A stretch of 33,660 bases of DNA from the NCBI GenBank assembly GCA_904395865.1, contig CAJFNY010000009.1:1-33660 (forward strand), in the 5' to 3' direction. A model generated the notes under the pieces. It was not told the origin of the DNA, ran no database searches, and saw nothing but the letters and a program-made list of their open reading frames with translations. Of the stretch, positions 21,100 through 29,363 are shown piece after piece. Each line of letters opens with the position of its first letter. The first letter of the stretch is position 1. Position numbers and translations under genes: made by a program. Source of the DNA: an uncultured Oscillospiraceae bacterium. GTDB taxonomy: Bacteria > Bacillota > Clostridia > Oscillospirales > Oscillospiraceae.

Positions 21100-22112
21100 A
21101 CATCGCCGCCATCGCCTTCACCCAGGCGGGGCTGGCTCTGGGGCGGCGGATCCAGCGGCTGCTGCCGGAGGACGCCGTCACCGTGGCGGCGGCCACCGGG
21201 CCGGACAAGGTCAGCTTCCGCCGCTGGACGGAGGAGCACTTCCCGGTCAGCGACGCGCTGGTGTATATCGGCGCGGCGGGCATCGCCGTCCGGGCCGTGG
21301 CGCCGCTGGTGCGCAGCAAGACGTCCGACCCGGCGGTGCTGGTGCTGGACGACCGGGGGCGGTTCTGCATCCCGCTGCTCTCGGGCCACCTGGGCGGGGC
21401 CAACGCTCTGGCCCGGCGGCTGGCCGCGGCGCTGGACGCCGTCCCCGTCATCACCACCGCCACCGACAACCACGGCGTCTTTGCCGTGGACACCTGGGCC
21501 CAGTCCCAGGGGCTGGCCATCGTCAACCCTGAGGGGATCAAGGGCTTCTCCGCCCGGCTGCTGGCCGGGCAGCCGGCCCGGCTCCACAGCGACTTCCCCA
21601 TCACCGGGCGCATTCCGGAGGGCGTCGTGCTGGTGGGCGGGAAGCCCTTCGACGCGTCGATCACCGCGCGGCCCCGGGGGGCGCGGGACGTGCTGTACCT
21701 GGTGCCGAAGGCGGCGTGCGTCGGCGTAGGCTGCCGGAAGGACGTGGCCCCCGAGGCCGTGGAGCAGGCACTGGACATGCTGCTGGCCAAGGGCGGCGGC
21801 ATCGACCGCCGGGCCGTCTGCGGCCTCTACACCCTGGACCGGAAGGCGGCGGAGCCGGCCCTGCTGGCCCTGGCGGAGAAGCTGGGCGTCCCCCTGACGG
21901 CGTACACCGCCGCGGAGCTCAACGCCGTCCGCGGGCAGTTCACGGCCTCGGCCTTCGTCCAGAAGACCACCGGCACCGACAACGTCTGCGAGCGCAGCGC
22001 CGTGCTGGGCAGCGGCGGCGGGCGGCTGTATCTGAAGAAAAACGCCGGCAACGGCGTCACCATGGCCATGGCCCTGCGGGACGTGACCATCCGTTTTGAG
22101 GAGGAACCATGA
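21096..22112 (+). CDS. cbiG: Cobalt-precorrin-5A hydrolase CbiG
   Basis: A 338-residue protein that opens the delta-lactone and releases acetaldehyde from cobalt-precorrin-5A, a step found only in the anaerobic route. The N-terminal and central domains carry VYIGAAGIAVRAVAPL and PLLSGHLGGAN (93-103). The C-terminal domain starts near CVGVGCRKDV (about 209-218) and ends with CERSAVLGSGGGRLYLKK. Both halves are present, so it is full length and unfused. The ATG overlaps the cobM stop, and the stop overlaps the next ATG. Confidence 0.96.
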   Translation: MNIAAIAFTQAGLALGRRIQRLLPEDAVTVAAATGPDKVSFRRWTEEHFPVSDALVYIGAAGIAVRAVAPLVRSKTSDPAVLVLDDRGRFCIPLLSGHLGGANALARRLAAALDAVPVITTATDNHGVFAVDTWAQSQGLAIVNPEGIKGFSARLLAGQPARLHSDFPITGRIPEGVVLVGGKPFDASITARPRGARDVLYLVPKAACVGVGCRKDVAPEAVEQALDMLLAKGGGIDRRAVCGLYTLDRKAAEPALLALAEKLGVPLTAYTAAELNAVRGQFTASAFVQKTTGTDNVCERSAVLGSGGGRLYLKKNAGNGVTMAMALRDVTIRFEEEP

Positions 22113-22843
22113 AGAAGCTGTATGTGGTGGGCCTGGGGCCCGGCGAGCCGGCCGGCATGACGTATCGCGCCCGGGCCGCCCTGGACAAGGCCGACGTGCT
22201 CTGCGGCTACACGGTCTACACCGACCTGGTGGCCCCGCTGTACCCGGGCAAGGAGGTGCTGACGACCCCCATGCGCCGGGAGATCGACCGCTGCCGCATG
22301 GCCCTGGAGCGGGCCGCCGGCGGCGACACCGTAGCCATGGTCTGCTCCGGCGACGCCGGCGTCTACGGCATGGCCTGCCTGATCTACCAGCTGGCCGGCG
22401 AGTTCCCGCCGGTGGACATCGAGATCGTCCCCGGCGTCACGGCGGCCGTGTCCGGCGCGGCCGTGCTGGGCGCGCCCCTGAGCCACGACTTCTGCGTCAT
22501 CTCCCTCAGCGACCTGCTGACCCCGTGGGAGACCATCGAAAAGCGCCTGCGGGCCGCCGGCGAGGCCGACTTCTGCATCGCCCTCTACAATCCGGCCAGC
22601 CGGAAGCGGGCCGACTACCTGCGCCGGGCCTGCGCCATCCTGCTGGAGTCCCGCAGCCCGGAGACCGTCTGCGGCTGGGTGCGCAGCATCGGCCGGGACG
22701 GGCAGACGGCGAAGCTCCTGACCCTGGCGCAGCTGCAGGACGAGACGGTGGACATGTTCACCACCGTGTTCATCGGCAGCAGCCAGACCCGTGCCCTGGA
22801 CGGGAAGATGGTCACGCCCCGGGGCTACGAGGCGAAGCTTTGA
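22109..22843 (+). CDS. cobJ: Precorrin-3B/cobalt-factor III C17-methyltransferase
   Basis: A 244-residue class III methylase (CbiH) carrying out C17 methylation with ring contraction. Motifs are VVGLGPGEPAGMTYRA, GYTVYTDL, CSGDAGVYGMA (79-89), VPGVTAAVSGAA and LYNPASRKR, all typical of CbiH/CobJ. It is the single-domain form; some Clostridia have it fused to a C-terminal reductase, which is absent here. The ATG overlaps the cbiG stop, and its TGA overlaps the TTG start of cobK. Confidence 0.96.
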   Translation: MKKLYVVGLGPGEPAGMTYRARAALDKADVLCGYTVYTDLVAPLYPGKEVLTTPMRREIDRCRMALERAAGGDTVAMVCSGDAGVYGMACLIYQLAGEFPPVDIEIVPGVTAAVSGAAVLGAPLSHDFCVISLSDLLTPWETIEKRLRAAGEADFCIALYNPASRKRADYLRRACAILLESRSPETVCGWVRSIGRDGQTAKLLTLAQLQDETVDMFTTVFIGSSQTRALDGKMVTPRGYEAKL

Positions 22844-23583
22844 AGCGGCTGCTGCTCTTCGGCGGCACCACCGAGGGCCGGGAGCTGGCCGCGGCCGCCG
22901 CGGCCATGGGCTACGATGTCACCGTCTCCGTGGCCACCGACTACGGCGCCGGCTGCGTCCCCGACGCGCCGGGCGTCACGGTCCACACCGGCCGGCTGGA
23001 CGCGGCGGAGATGGCCGCGTGGATGGCCGGCTTCGACGTGGTGGCGGACGCCACGCACCCCTACGCCGTGGCCGTCAGCGCCAACGTCCGGGCCGCTGCC
23101 GCCGCGGCCGGCCGGCCGTACCTGCGGCTGGTGCGGCCCGAGAGCGACCATCCCGGCTGCACGTACGCCGACAGCGTAGCCGGGGCGGTGGCTCTGGTGC
23201 CGCCCGGGAACGTGCTGGCCGCCACCGGCAGCAAGGAGATCGCCGCCTACACGGCCATCCCCGGCTACCGGCAGCGGGTCTACGCCCGGGTGCTGCCGGT
23301 GGAATCGTCGGTGGCGGCGTGCCGGGCGGCGGGGCTGCCGGAGGACCACATTCTGGCCGCCCGGGGGCCCTTCTCCCTGGCGGACAATCTGGAGACCATG
23401 GAGCGGTACGCCATCCGCTCCCTCGTCACGAAGGACGGCGGCGCCGCCGGCGGCTTCCCCGAGAAGCTGGAGGCCGCCCGGCGGCTGGGCGTGCAGGTGC
23501 TGCTGATCCGCCGCCCGGCGGAGACGGGGCTGACCATGGCGGAGCTGCGGACACGACTGGAGGCGTTGGTATGGAGCGAGTAA
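22840..23583 (+). CDS. cobK: Precorrin-6A/cobalt-precorrin-6A reductase
   Basis: A 247-residue NAD(P)H-dependent reductase (CbiJ). LLLFGGTTEGREL (4-16) is the nucleotide-binding start. ADATHPYAVAVSANV, LAATGSKEIAAY, RVLPVESSV and LVTKDGGAAGGFPEKLEAA are standard CobK blocks. The only sensible start is TTG at 22840, which overlaps the cobJ stop in TTGA with a GAGG-containing site upstream. An upstream extension would run out of frame through cobJ. The 3' end overlaps the cbiET start by 13 bases. Confidence 0.95.
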   Translation: MKRLLLFGGTTEGRELAAAAAAMGYDVTVSVATDYGAGCVPDAPGVTVHTGRLDAAEMAAWMAGFDVVADATHPYAVAVSANVRAAAAAAGRPYLRLVRPESDHPGCTYADSVAGAVALVPPGNVLAATGSKEIAAYTAIPGYRQRVYARVLPVESSVAACRAAGLPEDHILAARGPFSLADNLETMERYAIRSLVTKDGGAAGGFPEKLEAARRLGVQVLLIRRPAETGLTMAELRTRLEALVWSE

Positions 23584-24770
23584 CGATCGTCGGCATGGGT
23601 ATGGGCGGCGCCGGCACCCTGACGGTGGCGGCCCTGGAGGCCCTGCGGGGCGCCCGGCGGATCGTCGGCGCCCGGCGGCTGCTGGACGCCCTGCCCGACG
23701 GCTGTACGGACGACCGGGCAGCCGCCGTGAAGCCCGCGGACATCGCCGCGGCCGTGACCGCCACGCCGGCCTGCGTCGTCATGAGCGGCGACACGGGCTT
23801 CCACAGCGGCACGCGCCGGCTGCTGCCCCTGCTGCAGCCGCGGTACGACGTGACGGTGCTGCCGGGGATCACCACGGTGCAGTACCTGGCCGCGAAGCTG
23901 GGCCGGCCGTGGGAGGACGTCCGCCTCGTCAGCGCCCACGGGGCCGACTGCGACGCCGTGGCCCATGTGCTCCGCGGCCGGGAGACGTTCTTCCTGACCG
24001 GCGGGACCGTCACGCCGGCCGTCATCGCCCGGCAGCTGACCGACGCCGGCCTGGGCGCCACGGTGCTGACCGTGGCCTCCCGCCTGTCGTACCCCGACGA
24101 GGCCGTCGTCACCGCCCCGGCCCGGGCGCTGACGGATGCGGAATTCGACGGCCTCAGCGCCGTCTGGGCTGAGGCCGTGCCGCCCGGGCGCACGGCCCTG
24201 GGCGGCGGCATCCCCGACGGGGAGTTCGTCCGGGGCGACACGCCCATGACGAAGCGGGAGGTCCGCGCCGCCGTGGCCGGCCTCCTGCTGCCGGAGCCCG
24301 GCGACGTGATCTGGGACGTGGGGGCCGGCACCGGCTCGGTCAGCGTGGAGCTGGCCCTGCTGCACCCGTCCCTGCAGGTCTTTGCCGTGGAGCGGGACGA
24401 GGACGCCTGCGGCCTCATCGAAGCCAACCGTCGGAAGCTCGGGGCCTGGAACGTCCGGGTCGTCCGCGGCCGGGCCCCCGAGGCCCTGGCGGACCTGCCG
24501 GCGCCGGACTGCGCCTTCCTGGGCGGCTCCGGCGGCAGCCTGCCCCGGTGCCTGGAGACGATCCTTGCCAAAAATCCCGCCGCGCGGGTGTGCCTCAGCG
24601 CCGCCACGGCCGAGACGCTGGCCGCCGGCGTGACGGCCCTCCGCGGCGACGATTGGACGGACTTCGCCGTGACGCAGATCACCGCGGCCCGCAGCCGCAC
24701 GGCCGGGCCGTACCACATGATGACCGGCATGAACCCCATCTGGCTCCTGTCGGCCCGGGGGAAGGGCTGA
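23571..24770 (+). CDS. cbiET: Bifunctional precorrin-6B methyltransferase/decarboxylase (CbiE-CbiT fusion)
   Basis: A 399-residue fusion, equivalent to CobL. The CbiE part (about 1-205) is a class III methylase with TIVGMGMGGAGTLTVAA, MSGDTGFHSG (71-80) and VLPGITTVQYLAAKLG, and methylates C5. The CbiT part (about 210-399) begins with IPDGEFVRGDTPMTKREVRA and has the class I SAM motif DVGAGTGSVSVE (249-260). It performs C15 methylation and C12 acetate decarboxylation. Both halves are complete. The ATG at 23571 lies inside the end of cobK, with TGGAGG just upstream. The stop shares one base with the cobB start. Confidence 0.96.
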   Translation: MERVTIVGMGMGGAGTLTVAALEALRGARRIVGARRLLDALPDGCTDDRAAAVKPADIAAAVTATPACVVMSGDTGFHSGTRRLLPLLQPRYDVTVLPGITTVQYLAAKLGRPWEDVRLVSAHGADCDAVAHVLRGRETFFLTGGTVTPAVIARQLTDAGLGATVLTVASRLSYPDEAVVTAPARALTDAEFDGLSAVWAEAVPPGRTALGGGIPDGEFVRGDTPMTKREVRAAVAGLLLPEPGDVIWDVGAGTGSVSVELALLHPSLQVFAVERDEDACGLIEANRRKLGAWNVRVVRGRAPEALADLPAPDCAFLGGSGGSLPRCLETILAKNPAARVCLSAATAETLAAGVTALRGDDWTDFAVTQITAARSRTAGPYHMMTGMNPIWLLSARGKG

Positions 24771-26134
24771 TGGAGCGGGCCCTGCCGCGGCTGCTGCTGG
24801 CGGCCCCCCGCAGCGGCGCGGGAAAGACGACGATGGTCTGCGCCCTGCTCCAGGCCCTGACGGACCGGGGGCTGCGGCCAGCGGCCTGCAAGTGCGGCCC
24901 CGACTACATCGACCCGCTGTTCCACAGCGAGCTCATCGGCGCCCGGGGCTGCAACCTGGACCTGTTCTTCACCCCGGCCGACACGGCCCGCCGCCTGCTG
25001 GCCGACTCGGCCGAGGGCTGCGGCGTGGCGGTGCTGGAGGGTGTCATGGGCTACTACGACGGCCTCGGCGGCGTCACCGACGAGGCGTCGGCCCACCGCG
25101 TGGCCCTGGCCACGGAGACGCCGGCGGTGCTGATCCTCGACGCCCGGGGCGCGTCGCTGTCCCTGGCGGCGCAGCTGCGGGGCTTCCTGGACTTCCGGCC
25201 GGACAGCGGCATCCGCGCCGTGCTGCTGAACCGCTGCACGGCCATGCAGTACCGGATGCTGGCCCCGGCGCTGGAGAAGGAATGCGGCCTGCCGGTGCTG
25301 GGCTACCTGCCCACGCTGCCGGACTGCGCCCTGGAGAGCCGCCACCTGGGCCTGGTGACGGCCCAAGAGGTGGACGGCCTCCGGGAGAAGCTCCGCCGCC
25401 TGGCCGACGCTCTGGAGGCCACCGTGGATGTGGACGGCCTGCTGGCCCTGGCAGCTGCCGCGCCGCCCCTGCGGTGGGAGGCCGCGGCGGAGCCGCCGGA
25501 GACGGACGCCGGGCCGGTCCTGGCCGTGGCCCGGGACCGGGCCTTCTGCTTCTACTACCGGGAGAGCCTGCGGCTGCTGGAGCGGCTGGGCGCCCGGCTG
25601 GTGTACTTCTCCCCCCTGGACGGCGATTCCCTGCCGGCCTGCGCCGGCCTCTACCTGGGCGGCGGATACCCGGAGCTGTACGTCCGGCGGCTGGCGGCCA
25701 ACGGGGCCATGCGGCGCGCCATCCGCGAAGCCGTCCTGGACGGCCTGCCCACCCTGGCCGAATGCGGCGGCTTCCTGTACCTGCTGGAGGCCCTGGAGGG
25801 TGAGGACGGCCGCGGCCCCATGTGCGGCGTCCTCCCCGGCTCCGCCCGGAACACCGGGAAGCTCCGCCGCTTCGGCTACGTGACGCTGACGGCCCGGCGG
25901 GACAACCTGCTCTGCAATGCCGGGGAGTCCATCCGCGCCCACGAGTTCCACTACTACGACGCCGACGACTGCGGCGGCGACTTCTCCGCCGTGAAGCCCG
26001 TGTCGGGCCGCGGCTGGGACTGCATCCACGCGACGGAGACGGTGTTTGCCGGCTTCCCGCACCTGTATCTGCCGGCCAATCCGGCGTTCGCCCGGCGGCT
26101 CGTCCGCCGGCTGGAAAGGAGTTGGAGCAAATGA
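24770..26134 (+). CDS. cobB: Cobyrinate a,c-diamide synthase (CbiA/CobB)
   Basis: A 454-residue glutamine-dependent amidotransferase that amidates the a and c side chains of cob(II)yrinate. The N-terminal dethiobiotin synthetase-like ATP domain has the P-loop APRSGAGKTT (12-21), KCGPDYIDPLFH and LEGVMGYYDG. The C-terminal type 1 glutaminase domain has YLGGGYPELY and the nucleophile C332 in AECGGFLYL, with a late HEFHYY for the triad His. Length is normal. The ATG shares its A with the cbiET TGA (TGATG), and the stop overlaps cobT. Confidence 0.96.
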   Translation: MERALPRLLLAAPRSGAGKTTMVCALLQALTDRGLRPAACKCGPDYIDPLFHSELIGARGCNLDLFFTPADTARRLLADSAEGCGVAVLEGVMGYYDGLGGVTDEASAHRVALATETPAVLILDARGASLSLAAQLRGFLDFRPDSGIRAVLLNRCTAMQYRMLAPALEKECGLPVLGYLPTLPDCALESRHLGLVTAQEVDGLREKLRRLADALEATVDVDGLLALAAAAPPLRWEAAAEPPETDAGPVLAVARDRAFCFYYRESLRLLERLGARLVYFSPLDGDSLPACAGLYLGGGYPELYVRRLAANGAMRRAIREAVLDGLPTLAECGGFLYLLEALEGEDGRGPMCGVLPGSARNTGKLRRFGYVTLTARRDNLLCNAGESIRAHEFHYYDADDCGGDFSAVKPVSGRGWDCIHATETVFAGFPHLYLPANPAFARRLVRRLERSWSK

Positions 26135-27186
26135 ATCTGAACGAAGTCTGCGCCGCCGTCCGGCCGGCCGACCCGGCCCTGCGCCGGCGGGCGCTGGACA
26201 AGTGGAACGCCGTGGCCAAGCCTCTGGGCAGCCTGGGCCTGCTGGAGGACGCGGTGACGCAGATCTGCGCCGTCACCGGCACCACCGCCCCGTCCATCGC
26301 CAGGCGGGCCGTGGCCGTGTTCTGCGCCGACAACGGCGTCGTGGCCGAGGGCGTCACCCAGACCGGCAGCGAGGTGACGGCCATCGTGGCCGGCAACCTG
26401 TGCACCCACGAAACCAGCGTCTGCAAGATGGCTGCGGTGGCCCGCTGCGATGTGGTCCCCGTGGACATGGGCATGAACACTGCCGTGGACGACCCGCGGA
26501 TCTGGAACCGGCGCATCGCCGCCGGCACGAAGAACTTCGCCGTGGAGCCGGCCATGACCCGGGACGAGGCCGTCCGGGCCGTGGAGGCCGGCGTGGCCGT
26601 GGCGCAGGAGCTGTGCGCCCGGGGGTACGGCCTGCTGGCCACCGGCGAGATGGGCATCGGCAACACCACCACCTCCAGCGCCGTGGCCAGCGTGCTGCTG
26701 GGCCGGCCGGTGGAGGAGATGACCGGCCCCGGCGCCGGCCTGTCCCGGGACGGCGTCCGCCACAAGGCCCAGGTCATCCGCGACGCCATCGCCCTCCACC
26801 GGCCGGACCCGGACGACGTGCTGGACGTGCTCAGCAAGGTGGGCGGCTTCGACATCTGCGGCATGGCCGGCCTCTGCCTGGGCGCGGCGCTGTGCCGCGT
26901 GCCGTGCGTGCTGGACGGCTTCATCTCCACCCTGTCGGCCCTGTGCGCCGTGCGCCTCTGCCCGGCGGCGGCCGACTGCCTGATCGCCAGCCACGTCAGC
27001 GCCGAGCCGGCCGGCATGCTGCTGCTGGACGCCCTGGGCAAGAAGCCCGTCATCACCGCCGGCATGCGCCTGGGCGAGGGCACCGGCGCCGTGGCCCTGA
27101 TGCCCCTGCTGGACATGGCCCTGGCCGTGTTCCACGAGATGGCCACCTTCGACGACATCCACGTGGAGGCGTACCAGCCCCTATGA
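26131..27186 (+). CDS. cobT: Nicotinate-nucleotide--dimethylbenzimidazole phosphoribosyltransferase
   Basis: A 351-residue enzyme that activates the lower ligand base by forming alpha-ribazole 5'-phosphate (or an analogue) from nicotinate mononucleotide. Motifs: KPLGSLGLLE, FCADNGVVAEGVTQTGSEV, TGEMGIGNTTTSSA (171-184), SHVSAEPAG and LGEGTGA with E316 at the position of the catalytic Glu of Salmonella CobT. No bza genes for anaerobic dimethylbenzimidazole synthesis are in the window, so the actual base could be another benzimidazole or a purine. The ATG overlaps the cobB stop, with AAAGGAG upstream. Confidence 0.97.
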   Translation: MNLNEVCAAVRPADPALRRRALDKWNAVAKPLGSLGLLEDAVTQICAVTGTTAPSIARRAVAVFCADNGVVAEGVTQTGSEVTAIVAGNLCTHETSVCKMAAVARCDVVPVDMGMNTAVDDPRIWNRRIAAGTKNFAVEPAMTRDEAVRAVEAGVAVAQELCARGYGLLATGEMGIGNTTTSSAVASVLLGRPVEEMTGPGAGLSRDGVRHKAQVIRDAIALHRPDPDDVLDVLSKVGGFDICGMAGLCLGAALCRVPCVLDGFISTLSALCAVRLCPAAADCLIASHVSAEPAGMLLLDALGKKPVITAGMRLGEGTGAVALMPLLDMALAVFHEMATFDDIHVEAYQPL

Positions 27187-27704
27187 GACTGCTCGTATTC
27201 GGCGGCAGCGCCAGCGGCAAGAGCCGGTACGCCGAGGCGGCCGCCGCCGCCCTGCCCGGCCCGCGGTTCTACATCGCCACCATGCGCCCGTGGGACGACG
27301 AGTGCCGCGCCCGCATCGACAAGCACCGCCGCCAGCGGGCGGGCCTGGGCTTCGCCACCGTGGAGCACTACGGCGACCTGCGGGATCTGACGCTGCCGGC
27401 GCGCGGCACGGCGCTGCTGGAGTGCATGGGCAACCTGACGGCCAACGTCCTCTTCGGCCCCGGCGGCCCGCCGGAAAACCCGCTGGAGGCCGTGACGGAC
27501 GGACTGCGCCGTCTGGCCGAGCAGTGCAACCACCTGATCGTCGTGGGCAACGACGTGTTCGCCGAGGACGGCGGCTGCGACGCCGGCACCCGCGCCTACC
27601 TGGACCTGCTGGCCGGCCTCCACCGGCGCATGGCCCGGGACTTCGACGCGGTGGCCGAGGTGGTCTGCGGGATTCCCGTGGCCGTGAAGGGGGCGATTCC
27701 ATGA
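27183..27704 (+). CDS. cobU: Adenosylcobinamide kinase/adenosylcobinamide-phosphate guanylyltransferase
   Basis: A 173-residue bifunctional enzyme that phosphorylates adenosylcobinamide and then transfers GMP. The P-loop is GGSASGKS (7-14). H48 in RIDKHRRQR is the probable guanylylated His. LLECMGNLTANVLF and the C-terminal VVCGIPVAVKG complete the family pattern. The usual VSNEVG is replaced by VVGNDVF, a conservative variation seen in clostridial members as I recall. The ATG overlaps the cobT stop and the stop overlaps cobS. A second, shortened CobU-like gene lies at 28456. Confidence 0.93.
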   Translation: MRLLVFGGSASGKSRYAEAAAAALPGPRFYIATMRPWDDECRARIDKHRRQRAGLGFATVEHYGDLRDLTLPARGTALLECMGNLTANVLFGPGGPPENPLEAVTDGLRRLAEQCNHLIVVGNDVFAEDGGCDAGTRAYLDLLAGLHRRMARDFDAVAEVVCGIPVAVKGAIP

Positions 27705-28459
27705 TCGTGCTGGAGACCATCGCCGTGGCGCTGTCCATGTACTCGGCGCTGCCCATGCCGCAGTTCCCGTGGAACGAGCGGAACATGCGGTACGCCATGG
27801 CGGCCTTCCCGCTGGTGGGGCTGCTGTGCGGCGCGGCGGTGCTGGTGTGGGACTGGGTCTGCGCCCAGGCCGGCTTCGGACCGGTGCTCACCGGGGCGGG
27901 GCTGGCCCTGGCGCCGGTAATCGTCACCGGCGGCATCCACCTGGACGGCTTCTGCGACACGTGCGACGCCCTGGCCAGCCACGCCGGCCGGGAGCGGAAG
28001 CTGGAGATCCTCAAGGACTCCCACTGCGGCGCCTTCGCCGTCATCGGCGCGGCGTCGTACCTGATCTTCCTGACGGCCGTGTGCAGCGAGCTGTCCGGCG
28101 CGCGGGTGCAGGCCCTGGCCGTGGGCTTCGTCCTGAGCCGCGCCCTCAGCGGCTTCGCCGTGACGACGTTCCCCTGCGCCAAGGACTCCGGGCTGGCCAG
28201 GACCTTCTCGTCCATGGCCGCCCGGCGGCAGAGCCGCGTCCTGCTGGCGCTGGAGGCGGCGGCCGCCGCCGCGGGCATGATCGCCCTGGGCGGACTCTGG
28301 GCCGTGCTGGCCGCGCTGGCCATGCTGGCCATCTACTACGGCACGTCGAAGCGGATCTTCGGCGGCATCACCGGCGATCTGGCCGGATGGTTTCTCCAGT
28401 GGTGCGAGCTGCTCATGGCGCTGGCGCTGCTGCTGACGGAAAGGCTGGGAGGAATATGA
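27701..28459 (+). CDS. cobS: Adenosylcobinamide-GDP ribazoletransferase (cobalamin synthase)
   Basis: A 252-residue integral membrane enzyme that joins adenosylcobinamide-GDP with alpha-ribazole (phosphate). The Asp-rich metal motif is LDGFCDTCDAL (81-91), followed by KLEILKDSHCGAFA (100-113). The rest is hydrophobic, with about six membrane segments, and ends in the GGITGDLAGW motif. Length is normal. The ATG overlaps the cobU stop, and the stop overlaps the mini-CobU start. It needs cobU and cobC products, all encoded within two kilobases. Confidence 0.96.
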   Translation: MIVLETIAVALSMYSALPMPQFPWNERNMRYAMAAFPLVGLLCGAAVLVWDWVCAQAGFGPVLTGAGLALAPVIVTGGIHLDGFCDTCDALASHAGRERKLEILKDSHCGAFAVIGAASYLIFLTAVCSELSGARVQALAVGFVLSRALSGFAVTTFPCAKDSGLARTFSSMAARRQSRVLLALEAAAAAAGMIALGGLWAVLAALAMLAIYYGTSKRIFGGITGDLAGWFLQWCELLMALALLLTERLGGI

Positions 28460-28779
28460 CCCTGATCGTGGGCGGCTACGCCGCCGGAAAGCGGGCGTAC
28501 GCCCGGGACGTCCTGGGCTACCGGGACGAGCAGATGAGCCGGGACCCGGCCGACGGCGCGCCGGTGCTCTGGGGCCTGGAGGCGCTGGAGGACCCCGACG
28601 AGGCGCTGCTGCTGGCCAAGGACGTCGTCATCTGCCGGGAGCTGGGCTGCGGCCTGGTGCCGGTGGACGCCGCGGAGCGGGCCCGGCGGGAGCGGGTGGG
28701 CCGTCTGTGCTGCCGGCTGGCGGCCCGGGCCGAGCGCGTCGTCCGCGTCGTCTGCGGCGTGGGGCAGGTGCTGAAATGA
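28456..28779 (+). CDS. Short CobU-like protein of the cobalamin operon
   Basis: A 107-residue protein. It starts with a CobU-like P-loop, LIVGGYAAGKRAYARDVLG (GGYAAGK at 6-12). It ends with VVICRELGCGLVPVD (58-71), VGRLCCRLAARAERVVRVVCGVG (81-103), resembling the C-terminal NEVGxGIVP...GR...VYLVVSGIP end of CobU. The middle of CobU, including the region of the guanylylated His, is missing, so it is a miniature CobU rather than a fragment: the frame is intact, coupled at both ends (ATGA with cobS, ATGA with cobC), and has its own GGAGG. I recall similar small proteins in clostridial B12 clusters. A role in nucleotide-loop assembly is inference. Confidence 0.8.
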   Translation: MTLIVGGYAAGKRAYARDVLGYRDEQMSRDPADGAPVLWGLEALEDPDEALLLAKDVVICRELGCGLVPVDAAERARRERVGRLCCRLAARAERVVRVVCGVGQVLK

Positions 28780-29363
28780 CGCTGGAGATCCTCCTGGTCC
28801 GCCACGGGGCCACGGCCGGCAACCTGCGCCACGCCCACGTGGGCCGGACCGATGAGCCGCTGTGCCCCGCCGGCCGGACGGCCCTCCGCGTCCTGGACCC
28901 GTCGGCGGAGACGGTGTACGTCTCCCCGCTGCGGCGGGCCCGGGAGACGGCGGCCCGCTGCTTCCCCAACGCCCGGCAGCTTCCCGTGCCGGGCCTGCGG
29001 GAGATGGACTTCGGCAGCTTCGACGGGAAGAACTACGAGGACCTGGCCGACGACCCGGCGTACCGCGCCTGGGTGGACGGCTGGTGCCGGGAACGCTGCC
29101 CCGGCGGCGAGGACCGGGCGTCCTTCTGCCGGCGCACCTGCGCCGCCTTCGCGGCCCTGGTGGACGGCGCCCTGGCCGCCGGCGCGCCGCGGCTCGTCGT
29201 CGTGGCCCACGGCGGCACGATCATGGCCGTGGGCGAGCGGTACGCCGTGCCACGCCGGGACTACTTCGACTGGAAGGTCCCCAACGGCGGCGTCTGCCGC
29301 TTCGGGACCGACGCGGCCCTGTGGGCCGCGGGACAGATCCGCTGCTTGGAGGCGTGTGTATGA
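28776..29363 (+). CDS. cobC: Alpha-ribazole phosphatase (histidine phosphatase family)
   Basis: A 195-residue phosphatase that removes the 5'-phosphate of alpha-ribazole phosphate or adenosylcobalamin phosphate. The catalytic motif is R9-H10-G11 in LVRHGATAGN. SPLRRARETA gives the second Arg, REMDFGSFDG (E76) the acid, and VVAHGGT (H145) the second His. The EMDFG-FDG segment is typical of CobC within the family, and location in a B12 operon makes this the best reading. The ATG overlaps the mini-CobU stop and the stop overlaps cbiB. Confidence 0.92.
   Translation: MTLEILLVRHGATAGNLRHAHVGRTDEPLCPAGRTALRVLDPSAETVYVSPLRRARETAARCFPNARQLPVPGLREMDFGSFDGKNYEDLADDPAYRAWVDGWCRERCPGGEDRASFCRRTCAAFAALVDGALAAGAPRLVVVAHGGTIMAVGERYAVPRRDYFDWKVPNGGVCRFGTDAALWAAGQIRCLEACV

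Noticed and set aside
23426-27623. Very long minus-strand open frames (849 and 878 codons) opposite the B12 genes
   Set aside because: They overlap each other and the coding strand of recognised cobalamin enzymes; high GC makes such stop-free shadows common.
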